Of a stretch of DNA of 38,208 bases, positions 8,628 through 15,839 are shown one piece after another. Source of the DNA: Gelidibacter sp035515035 (GTDB lineage Bacteria > Bacteroidota > Bacteroidia > Flavobacteriales > Flavobacteriaceae); the NCBI RefSeq assembly GCF_035515035.1, contig NZ_DATJCA010000100.1, positions 1 through 38,208 on the forward strand, given 5' to 3'. A program made the position numbers and the translations under genes. The notes under the pieces were generated by a model. That model saw nothing but the letters and a program-made list of their open reading frames with translations. It searched no databases and had not been told where the DNA came from. Every line of letters starts with the position of its first letter. Within the stretch, counting starts at the first letter, position 1.

Positions 8628-9686
8628 ATGGCAATAAAGATTACAGGTACCGGTAGCTACATACCAACTAACATTGAGAAAAATGAAAGTTTCGGCCAAC
8701 ACCATTTTCTAAATGCCGATGGCTCCAGTTTGCCACATCCTAATTCCGTCATCATTGAAAAATTCAAAGCGATTACGGGCATTGACGAACGCCGTTATGC
8801 CTTTGACCATTTAACTTCTTCGGATCTTGCTTTTTTTGCAGCTGAAAAGGCTATTGCTGATGCCAAAATTGATCCTGAAGAATTAGATTATATCATCATG
8901 GCACATAACTTTGGTGACGTCAAACACAATACCATCCAAACCGATGTATTACCCTGTTTAGCATCACGTGTAAAACACAGTTTACGAATTAAAAGCTCGA
9001 AATGTGTCGCTTATGATATTCTTTTTGGCTGTCCAGGCTGGATTGAAGGTGTCATTCAGGCCAATGCTTTTATAAAGGCAGGGATTGCTAAAAAGTGTTT
9101 GGTTATTGGCTCTGAAACGCTTTCCAGAGTGGTGGACAAACACGATCGTGATTCCATGATTTATAGTGATGGTGCTGGTGCAACAATTGTACAGGCGACA
9201 GATGAAGAAGGAGGCATTTTAGCCCATGAAACCGGAAGTTTTACTTATGATGAAGCCTATTATCTATATTTTGGAAGTTCAAATAATAAGGATTTGTGCG
9301 CCGATACGCGATACATTAAAATGGACGGCCGAAAAATCTATGAATTTGCACTAAATAACGTGCCTTTGGCAATGAAAACCTGTTTGGATAAAAGCGGCAG
9401 GGACATTAAAGAGGTTAAAAAAATATTCATCCACCAGGCCAACGAAAAAATGGATGAAGCCATATTAAAGCGTTTCTACAAGCTTTATAACACTGAAATC
9501 CCTGAGGGAATTATGCCGATGAGCATTCACGAATTGGGAAACAGTTCTGTGGCCACCATCCCTACCTTATTTGATTTGGTCAGAAACAACAAATTAGAAA
9601 ACCATTCCCTTTCCAAAGGCGACCTCATTATGTTTGCAAGCGTCGGTGGAGGAATGCATATCAATGCGATAGTTTATCAATATTAA
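8628..9686 (+). CDS. Ketoacyl-ACP synthase III family protein (FabH-like)
   Basis: This 352-residue thiolase-fold condensing enzyme has the complete KAS III triad: Cys-135 in LFGCPGW, His-269 in FIHQAN and Asn-305 in ELGNSSVAT. KAS III enzymes join an acyl-CoA starter to malonyl-ACP, or in some relatives transfer acyl groups. A TTG at 8607 lies upstream in frame, but the ATG at 8628 gives MAIKITGTGSYIP, the family start, and is preferred. It is longer than the housekeeping FabH (about 320-335), with an insertion near residues 20-50 (GQHHFLNADGSSLPHPNS), and it is not next to plsX or fab genes. A glycosyltransferase begins 1 bp after the stop. It may therefore be a specialised paralogue for a lipid or glycolipid rather than the primary initiator of fatty-acid synthesis. 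Confidence 0.88.
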   Translation: MAIKITGTGSYIPTNIEKNESFGQHHFLNADGSSLPHPNSVIIEKFKAITGIDERRYAFDHLTSSDLAFFAAEKAIADAKIDPEELDYIIMAHNFGDVKHNTIQTDVLPCLASRVKHSLRIKSSKCVAYDILFGCPGWIEGVIQANAFIKAGIAKKCLVIGSETLSRVVDKHDRDSMIYSDGAGATIVQATDEEGGILAHETGSFTYDEAYYLYFGSSNNKDLCADTRYIKMDGRKIYEFALNNVPLAMKTCLDKSGRDIKEVKKIFIHQANEKMDEAILKRFYKLYNTEIPEGIMPMSIHELGNSSVATIPTLFDLVRNNKLENHSLSKGDLIMFASVGGGMHINAIVYQY

Positions 9687-9687
9687 A

Positions 9688-10872
9688 ATGAATATTGGTG
9701 TTGTTGTAGATAATGAGTTTGATCATGACCATCGTGTTCAAAAGGAAATCCGCTTACTTCAAGATGAAGGCCATACCATTTTTGTACTCTGTTTTGATTT
9801 TAAAAAGACATATAAGACCTATCCAGATTTAACAGTAAATAGAGTCCGAATCCATAGGAAACTCAGGGATTTATTTGTGCTATTGAGTACAAACTTTAAG
9901 TTTTATGAACGGCTTTGGAAAAATAACATCACCCAATTCATCATAAATAACAATTTAGATGCGCTTCATGTCCATGATTTATATTTAGCCAAAGCTGCTA
10001 AAAAAGGCATTCAACAATCAACCAGAAATATCCCTTTAACCTTAGACTTACACGAAAATTATCCTGCAGCCATAAATTCATATGAATGGGCCATTAAAGG
10101 CTGGCGAAAATATGTGGTGCAACCGCAAAAATGGTATAAAAAAGAGGGCGAATATTTAAAATATGCCGATCATATTATCGTATTGAGCAATTCTTTTAAG
10201 CAAAATCTGCTTGCGAGATTTCCATTTCTAAAGTCGGAAACTCTTTATGTGCATCCCAATATGCCCGATTTTGAAAGTTTTCAGGCGTTTGAAAAAAACG
10301 AATACGCCGTCAAATTTGATTCTAAATTGCCTACCCTATTTTATTTTGGCGTCGTTGCAAAACGTAGGGGAATTATGGACATTCTGCCCTGGATTATTGA
10401 ACTATTGGAAGAAGGCGATCAATTTCACACCCTTATTATTGGCCCAACAGATAAAGCGGATAAAGCCGAATTTCAGCGTTACATCAATCACCCTGGTTTA
10501 AAAGACCATCTCACCTATATCCCTTGGGCAGATGTAAAATACCTTCCCGCCTACCTTAAAAAAATAACCATTGGTTTGGCGCCCTTTCAAGTCAATGCCC
10601 AACACGATTCTGGCGTTGCCAATAAGTTATTTCAGTATATGTATGGCGAAATTCCCATTTTGGCCACAAAATGTAAAGCACAGCAAGAACTGATTGAAAG
10701 TGCGGCATGTGGGCTACTCTATGAAACTAAAGAAGAGTTTAAAACCGAATTAAAACGATTGATTACCAACCCATCCTTACGACAGGAATTGGGTAAAAAC
10801 GGTAAGCAAAAACTGTTGGAGCTATATAAAAATCAAGCGGATCGCCAGTTTTTGAAGATTTATCGGGAGTGA
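9688..10872 (+). CDS. GT4-type glycosyltransferase
   Basis: This 394-residue protein is a GT-B fold, family 4-like glycosyltransferase. The N-terminal acceptor domain starts MNIGVVVDNEFDHDHRVQKE and includes HVHDLYLAKAA. The C-terminal nucleotide-sugar domain has YFGVVAKRRGIMDILPW (about residues 220-236) and the donor loop HDSGVANKLFQYMYGEIPI (about 307-325), the usual region of the family's E-x7-E. It has no signal peptide or membrane segment and is probably cytosolic or peripheral. It starts 1 bp after the FabH-like gene, so translational coupling is likely. No polysaccharide cluster surrounds it. Donor and acceptor cannot be predicted; a glycolipid headgroup would fit the neighbour but is inference. 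Confidence 0.88.
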   Translation: MNIGVVVDNEFDHDHRVQKEIRLLQDEGHTIFVLCFDFKKTYKTYPDLTVNRVRIHRKLRDLFVLLSTNFKFYERLWKNNITQFIINNNLDALHVHDLYLAKAAKKGIQQSTRNIPLTLDLHENYPAAINSYEWAIKGWRKYVVQPQKWYKKEGEYLKYADHIIVLSNSFKQNLLARFPFLKSETLYVHPNMPDFESFQAFEKNEYAVKFDSKLPTLFYFGVVAKRRGIMDILPWIIELLEEGDQFHTLIIGPTDKADKAEFQRYINHPGLKDHLTYIPWADVKYLPAYLKKITIGLAPFQVNAQHDSGVANKLFQYMYGEIPILATKCKAQQELIESAACGLLYETKEEFKTELKRLITNPSLRQELGKNGKQKLLELYKNQADRQFLKIYRE

Positions 10873-10885
10873 GGTTTGGAAAAGG

Positions 10886-11125
10886 AATCAAGACCGCTGC
10901 GCTTTTAGAATCAAGAATTAAGACTGGTAAACTCAATGGAAATTATTGTCGGTCGATAAAAATTAAAGTCATCTGGTAAAAAAAAAATCAAGACTCCTGT
11001 GCTAATAGAATCAGGAATTAAGGACTTTGGATGGCAGGTGAGATTAAATGTCGTTCGGTTGAATCTAAATTATTACAAAAAAAAGAGTCAGGACCGCTCG
11101 CTATAAGAGCCAAGAATCAGGACTT
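10886..11125 (+). repeat. Three tandem units of a dispersed intergenic repeat (about 100-bp period)
   Basis: Three degenerate copies of a roughly 40-nt core (consensus AATCAAGACCGCTGCGCTAT followed by AAGAATCAAGAATYAAGACT) lie at 10886-10925, 10986-11026 and 11085-11124, spaced 100 and 99 bp. The linkers are also related: TGTCGGTCGATAAAAA and TGTCGTTCGGTTGAAT occur at equivalent positions before the second and third cores. The array fills most of the 375-bp gap between the glycosyltransferase and the convergent nuclease gene. Further copies are at 15711-15749 (inverted) and 24779-24818. A perfect 14-bp palindrome (AGAATCTAGATTCT, 11214-11227) follows the array. Confidence 0.8.
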
Positions 11126-11247
11126 GTAAAGGCATTGGAAGTTATTGTTTTCTTATTGTATTTGAATGTTTAACCCTTATAGCCAGACATTTTGATTTTT
11201 TATTCTGGAGTCTAGAATCTAGATTCTTGGTTATTGAATTTATTTTA

Positions 11248-12051
11248 TCAATTTAAACCCCAATTCCTATAACTGTCCATAGCTTCCAATTTATCTTCGA
11301 GTTCATCTTCAAGTTCTGGAAAAAAATCTATTCCCGTAAGCACTTCAATGGAGTCCACAGACACCACAAAATTATACAAGGGTTCTTTTGAATCTTTATT
11401 GGGCATCAAAAAAGCAATCATCTTTTGATTATCGGGATCATAGACAATCTTATAAAACTGTTCAGGAACGGCAACCTTTTCGTTGCCTATAGTTTTTAGA
11501 TTGCCCTTTAAAACACCACCAGTCACTACAAAAACACCATCATATTTTTTAGCCCAATAGCGAACTTGTTGTTCTAACGTGTTCCAAATACCCGCATTAA
11601 AATCGCGGTCTTGAGGACTGATATTACTGGTCAAAAAAGTTTCCTCATAAGCTTCCTTGTCGTAAGTTCTATCTCCCGCGGGAACCAAATGCCCGCGATC
11701 ATAACCAGAGTTTTTATAATTCCGCCAACTTGCAGCTCCCGTTTTAACAGCGTGATCAATTTCAAAATAAGGCCGTTTATAATTTGATTTTGACAGATGT
11801 GACCTGTTTAGTTCATAAGCCACCCATTCTGCCTGCTCATGGGGCTCACTATAAGAAAGCGAATAGCCCTGATGATGGATTACTTGCCCAGTTGTACTTG
11901 CGGGCAAAAAGAAGGCTCTCGTATCCGGCTTGACACGTTCACCTTCCTTCACATACCCAGAAACTTCCTTTTCCTTTAAAAAATACTCATAGCCATAAAC
12001 CCCTAAAACAAGGAGAATGGCTATAAGACTATATACATTTCTTTTGCTCAA
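11248..12051 (-). CDS. DNA/RNA non-specific endonuclease, membrane-anchored
   Basis: This 267-residue member of the NUC1/Serratia-type beta-beta-alpha-metal nucleases cleaves DNA and RNA without strong sequence preference. The active-site motif DRGHLVPAGDR carries the general-base His-121, and FNAGIWNTLE contains the metal-binding Asn (about residue 152). An uncleaved-looking hydrophobic segment (about 7-21, YSLIAILLVLGVYGY) should anchor it in the inner membrane with the catalytic domain in the periplasm. Its ATG lies 4 bp after the stop of the PafA-type phosphatase, so the two genes form an operon. Release of nucleotides from nucleic acids next to a phosphomonoesterase suggests joint phosphate scavenging. 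Confidence 0.92.
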   Translation of the reverse strand: MSKRNVYSLIAILLVLGVYGYEYFLKEKEVSGYVKEGERVKPDTRAFFLPASTTGQVIHHQGYSLSYSEPHEQAEWVAYELNRSHLSKSNYKRPYFEIDHAVKTGAASWRNYKNSGYDRGHLVPAGDRTYDKEAYEETFLTSNISPQDRDFNAGIWNTLEQQVRYWAKKYDGVFVVTGGVLKGNLKTIGNEKVAVPEQFYKIVYDPDNQKMIAFLMPNKDSKEPLYNFVVSVDSIEVLTGIDFFPELEDELEDKLEAMDSYRNWGLN

Positions 12052-12055
12052 TGGA

Positions 12056-13723
12056 CTATTCTAAAACAAATTCTAAAGGTTGACCGGTGGCAGCATTTGG
12101 AAAGCTAATGCCCAATATGGCAGAAATGGTCGGAGCAATATCAGTGATATGGGTTTTTTTCAGACTCTGACCATGTTTTATACCGTTTCCGAAAAACAAA
12201 AGCGGTACGTGGGTATCATAGTTGAATGAAGAGCCATGAGAGGATCCCGTTAAACTATATGAAAGAACGGCAGGTTCGAAAACATAAATGACATCACCTG
12301 ATCGCTTTTGGTCGTATCCGTTTTGGATCAATTCCTCAATTCCTTTAGTAAAGGATGATTGGGTCATTGACATTCCCGAATAAGCCTTATCGATATGTTC
12401 ATAGGTGATGATTTCATTAATGATGGCTTGTTGAACGTCTTCAAGCTTCAGTCCCATTTCATATAGTTTCGCTCTGTTTAAAAAAATCTGGTTATTACTG
12501 ATATTTTCTATAAGTTCATCGGCTTTATAAGCTACTTTCAAAAAGGCATGCACTTTTTCCCTGAATGTTTTGTTATCAACGTAACCAGCAGGAATCTTTA
12601 AACTTTTCAGGTAAGATGGTACCTCAACCGCAGCATGATCTGCCGTTAAGAAAACCGTGTAATTTCCTTTACCAACCTTAGCATCTAAACCTTTAAACAA
12701 ACGCTCTAAATCTTTATCAAGACGTAAATAGGTGTCTTGAACCTCTTTAGAACTTACCCCAAAATTATGACCTACATAATCAGGACTTGAGTAACTGATT
12801 GCCAAAACATCTGTGAACTCATCTTTCCCCAAGCTTTCACCCTCAATGGCCGCTAATGCAAAGTCCGTGGTCAAGTTATTGCCATAAGGCGTTGCTTTAA
12901 GAATTTCGAATCCCCCGTTCTGGTCTTTTAAGGCCGCTAAATCGTAAGGAAAGGTTGCAGTTTCCTTACCTTTAAATCCACCTTCAAAGGCATTATGATC
13001 AGGGGCACTTTCGGTATAGGTTGAAATATCATATAAGGTATTCCATACTTTAAAATAAGAATTTGCCTGATTTGAATTATTGAAATCTTGCACCCATTTT
13101 GGTAATTCAGTCATATAAAAAGTACTGGAAATCCAGCGGCCTTCATCTGCACCATGAAACCAATAGGCTGCATTTGCGGTATGGCCAGCAGGAAGAATGG
13201 CGCCTCTATCTTTAAGTGCAATCCCAATGGTCTTCCCTCGCATTTGAGTGAATAATCTGTTTTCATCTGCAAAAGTGGTAGTCTTCATACGGTACGGCGA
13301 CATTTTTCCTGCCTTATGCTCAGTACCAACTGGTTCCACACCATCATCATCTGTACAATACACTGATGTTTTAATGTCCTTATCATACCAATTATTCCCA
13401 ATTATGCCGTGATATTTTGGCGTGGTTCCAGTATAAACAGAGGCATGACCTGGCGCGGTATATGTTGGTACATAATTAAAATGGTGGTTTTGGCAATTGA
13501 AACCTTCAGTCATCATACGTTTAAAACCACCATCGCCATATTTATCATAAAAACGGGTCAAATAATCATAACGCATTTGGTCTACAACAATGCCAACAAT
13601 TAATTTTGTTTGCGTTTGAATAGTATTATCTTTGTTGGTCTTGTTTTTAGAATTCCCTTGTTGTGCTTGAAAGCTAGAGGCAAAAAACAACGCGAGAAGA
13701 ATACTGGAAATTAAATTTTTCAT
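12056..13723 (-). CDS. pafA: PafA-type alkaline phosphatase
   Basis: This 555-residue secreted phosphomonoesterase belongs to the alkaline phosphatase superfamily. Residues typical of PafA are visible: Asp-48 (VVDQMRYDY), nucleophile Thr-89 (PTYTAPGHAS, 41 residues after the Asp as in Elizabethkingia PafA), Asn-110 (GNNWYD), the K-x-R monoesterase signature at 171-173 (ALKDRGA), SSPDYVGH, TADHA and GSSHGS near the C terminus. The frame is open back to 13750, but the ATG at 13723 yields a clean signal peptide (MKNLISSILLALFFASSFQA) and is preferred. The nuclease gene follows 4 bp downstream. No Pho-box-like element was recognised. A promoter-like TATTTTTG lies 24 bp upstream. Confidence 0.93.
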   Translation of the reverse strand: MKNLISSILLALFFASSFQAQQGNSKNKTNKDNTIQTQTKLIVGIVVDQMRYDYLTRFYDKYGDGGFKRMMTEGFNCQNHHFNYVPTYTAPGHASVYTGTTPKYHGIIGNNWYDKDIKTSVYCTDDDGVEPVGTEHKAGKMSPYRMKTTTFADENRLFTQMRGKTIGIALKDRGAILPAGHTANAAYWFHGADEGRWISSTFYMTELPKWVQDFNNSNQANSYFKVWNTLYDISTYTESAPDHNAFEGGFKGKETATFPYDLAALKDQNGGFEILKATPYGNNLTTDFALAAIEGESLGKDEFTDVLAISYSSPDYVGHNFGVSSKEVQDTYLRLDKDLERLFKGLDAKVGKGNYTVFLTADHAAVEVPSYLKSLKIPAGYVDNKTFREKVHAFLKVAYKADELIENISNNQIFLNRAKLYEMGLKLEDVQQAIINEIITYEHIDKAYSGMSMTQSSFTKGIEELIQNGYDQKRSGDVIYVFEPAVLSYSLTGSSHGSSFNYDTHVPLLFFGNGIKHGQSLKKTHITDIAPTISAILGISFPNAATGQPLEFVLE

Positions 13724-13747
13724 TATGTTTAAGTTGGGTTCAAATAT

Positions 13748-13755
13748 CAAAAATA
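13748..13755 (-). promoter_or_regulatory. Candidate -7 box for pafA-nuclease operon
   Basis: On the minus strand TATTTTTG matches TAnnTTTG exactly and lies 24 bp before the preferred pafA ATG. No TTG occurs at the expected -33 distance, so the promoter may be weak or activator-dependent. Confidence 0.35.
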
Positions 13756-13836
13756 CAGCTTTTTATAGAATGAAAAATTTAAATTGAGGTTAAATAAGCC
13801 ACAGTTTTCTTTACTTTAGCAGTAACAAAATATCAT

Positions 13837-14574
13837 ATGAGCTACCTACATAATATTGGTCAATATTTTTTGATGATAAAAGAAATGTTCCGCAAACCCA
13901 CCAAATGGTCAGTTATGCGGCATTTAATTTTTAAGGATATTGATGATTTAATTATTAATTCTCTAGGGATTGTTGCATTTATCGCATTTTTTGTAGGAGG
14001 TGTAGTGACCATCCAAACAGCCTTGAACATGACCAGCCCACTCATTCCTAAAACCTTGGTGGGTTTTGCAACCCGACAGTCGGTCATTTTAGAGTTTGCA
14101 CCCACCTTCATCTCCATTATTATGGCAGGAAAAGTTGGGTCTTTTATCACCTCAAGTATTGGGACGATGCGCGTTACCGAACAAATTGACGCCCTTGAAG
14201 TGATGGGAATCAATGCCATTAACTACTTGGTGTTTCCTAAATTTATTGCACTGATGTTATATCCGTTTTTGATTTCTATTGCCATGTTTTTAGGAATTCT
14301 AGGGGGATTAGCAGCTTCGGTTATTGGAGGTTTTGTTTCTTTTGATGATTATATCTCGGGTATCCAAATGGATTTTATTCCGTTTCATATGACGTATGCA
14401 TTTATCAAGACATTCGTTTTTGCTTTTTTATTGGCCACCATTCCATCCTACTACGGCTACTATATGAAAGGTGGCGCCCTAGAAGTTGGTAAAGCAAGTA
14501 CTACCTCTTTCGTCTGGACTAGTGTGGCCATTATTCTACTCAACTATATATTAACCCAAATGATGTTAAGCTAA
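13837..14574 (+). CDS. mlaE: MlaE-type ABC permease (phospholipid transport)
   Basis: This 245-residue integral membrane permease of the MlaE/YrbE family moves lipids between inner and outer membrane as part of an MCE transporter. The family layout is clear: an N-terminal interfacial helix, then about five hydrophobic segments, with the conserved stretches TQTAL-like IQTALNM, FAPTFISIIMAGKVGS and TEQIDALEVMGINA (about residues 110-128). Its stop overlaps the start of the ATPase gene by one base (TAATG), so the pair is translationally coupled. The substrate-binding MlaD (MCE) subunit is not encoded downstream in this window; in Bacteroidota it can lie elsewhere. Confidence 0.93.
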   Translation: MSYLHNIGQYFLMIKEMFRKPTKWSVMRHLIFKDIDDLIINSLGIVAFIAFFVGGVVTIQTALNMTSPLIPKTLVGFATRQSVILEFAPTFISIIMAGKVGSFITSSIGTMRVTEQIDALEVMGINAINYLVFPKFIALMLYPFLISIAMFLGILGGLAASVIGGFVSFDDYISGIQMDFIPFHMTYAFIKTFVFAFLLATIPSYYGYYMKGGALEVGKASTTSFVWTSVAIILLNYILTQMMLS

Positions 14575-15341
14575 TGATTGAAGTCAATGATATCCATAAA
14601 TCTTTTGGTGATTCCAAAATTCTAAAAGGCATCAGCACTACATTTGAAAAAGGAAAAACCAACCTGGTCATTGGGCAAAGTGGCTCCGGAAAGACGGTTT
14701 TTCTAAAAACATTATTAGGTTTATTTACGCCTGATCAAGGCTCTATTATATATGATGGCACTGATTATTCAGATTTGACACCCGACGAAAAAAGTGACCT
14801 AAGATCAAAAATGGGCATGGTATTTCAAGGAAGTGCTCTTTTTGACTCTATGACTATTGCCGAGAACGTCAAATTTCCGTTGCGAATGTTTACAAAACAA
14901 AGCAAAAGTGAAATGAATGATCGGGTAGAGATTGTCCTAAAAAGGGTTAATCTTGATGATGCACATAACAAATTGCCTAGTGAAGCTTCTGGTGGAATGC
15001 AAAAACGTGTAGCAATTGCAAGGGCAATTGTCAACCAACCCAGATATTTATTTTGTGATGAACCCAACTCCGGATTGGACCCTAGAACGGCCACGGTTAT
15101 CGATAATTTGATTCAAGAAATTACGCACGAATACGACATCACCACAATCATCAACACCCACGACATGAATTCGGTTATGGAAATTGGTGAAAAAATCATC
15201 TTTTTAAAAGACGGACTTAAAGAATGGGAAGGCTCAAATAAAAACATATTTAAGACGGACAATGAAGCGGTGACGGATTTTGTGTATTCTTCAGATCTGT
15301 TCAAACGTGTACAAAAGATGTATTTGGATGAGGATCAGTAG
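14574..15341 (+). CDS. mlaF: MlaF-type ABC ATPase
   Basis: This 255-residue ATPase energises the MlaE permease. Walker A is GQSGSGKT (residues 34-41), the Q-loop is around MVFQGSALFDSMT, the ABC signature is SGGMQKR (139-145) and Walker B is YLFCDEP (158-164), followed by GLDP and an H-loop His in NTHDMNS. The SGGM form of the signature and the ALFDSMT sequence after the Q-loop are typical of MlaF rather than of metabolite importers. The start codon shares one base with the mlaE stop. Downstream lies a 498-bp gene-free region, so the operon appears to have only two genes. Confidence 0.94.
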   Translation: MIEVNDIHKSFGDSKILKGISTTFEKGKTNLVIGQSGSGKTVFLKTLLGLFTPDQGSIIYDGTDYSDLTPDEKSDLRSKMGMVFQGSALFDSMTIAENVKFPLRMFTKQSKSEMNDRVEIVLKRVNLDDAHNKLPSEASGGMQKRVAIARAIVNQPRYLFCDEPNSGLDPRTATVIDNLIQEITHEYDITTIINTHDMNSVMEIGEKIIFLKDGLKEWEGSNKNIFKTDNEAVTDFVYSSDLFKRVQKMYLDEDQ

Positions 15342-15344
15342 GTT

Positions 15345-15540
15345 ATTTTTAAGTGGGCAGTGGCAGTTTTCAGTTAGCAGTTTTCTGTCGGCAGAGCTCG
15401 TCAGTATGACTAAACTCATAACTCAGCGCTAACTCCTACACATATGAACCCAGAAACTCATAACTCTGAACGCAGTCAGTCATCCGTCTTAAGTCATCCG
15501 TCACTCTCAAACGCAAAACTCATAACCAATAACTCAATGT
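15345..15540. repeat. Low-complexity intergenic repeats (AACTCATAACTC / GTCATCCGTC type)
   Basis: This gene-free DNA downstream of mlaF is built from short degenerate repeats. ACTCATAACTC appears near 15413, 15461 and 15517, AGTCATCCGTC occurs twice at 15478-15502, and the left part has related GGCAGTGGCAGTTTTCAGTTAGCAGTTTTCTG units. It has no open frame of note. Composition and word usage differ from both flanking genes. Such AACTCATAACTCAT-like tracts are, from memory, widespread in flavobacterial spacers. Function is unknown. Confidence 0.6.
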
Positions 15541-15762
15541 TGTCCGGTTAAAATTCAATGATCCTCTAAAAGTCTGACCATTAAAGGCTTTCGGAGAGTT
15601 TCTTTAGCATTACCGTCATTTTTAATCTATTGAGGAAAATAACAAAAATATGCTAATTCCGTCGAGCTTTAAATTTTAAAAGCCAAATTTTGAATGTTCT
15701 AAGCTGTTTGGTCTTGGTTCTTGATTCTTATAGCGCAGCGGTCTTGATTTTTTTATCGGACA
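15541..15762. mobile_element. Possible 222-bp non-autonomous element or IS remnant with imperfect terminal inverted repeats
   Basis: The left end TGTCCGGTTAAAA (15541-15553) and the inverted right end (TGTCCGATAAAAA on the minus strand, 15750-15762) agree at 11 of 13 positions. The interior has no open frame large enough for a transposase. The right part contains an inverted copy (15711-15749) of the dispersed repeat found in tandem at 10.9-11.1 kb, where similar TGTC..TCGATAAAAA linkers occur. No convincing target-site duplication was seen. It could be a MITE, a decayed IS end pair or simply one form of the dispersed repeat. Confidence 0.4.
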
Positions 15763-15839
15763 CTACTGACTCTGAACTCATTGTTTCTTAACCTGTCTTC
15801 CCACCTTAATCAGCAAACACAAACCCTCCAAAATCTTAT

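Noticed and set aside
10886..11125. A CRISPR array
   Set aside because: The three units are degenerate, the period is about 100 bp, the linkers are related to one another and no cas gene is present.
15541..15762. An intact insertion sequence
   Set aside because: The 222-bp segment has no transposase frame and no clear target duplication, so only a non-autonomous element or remnant is claimed.
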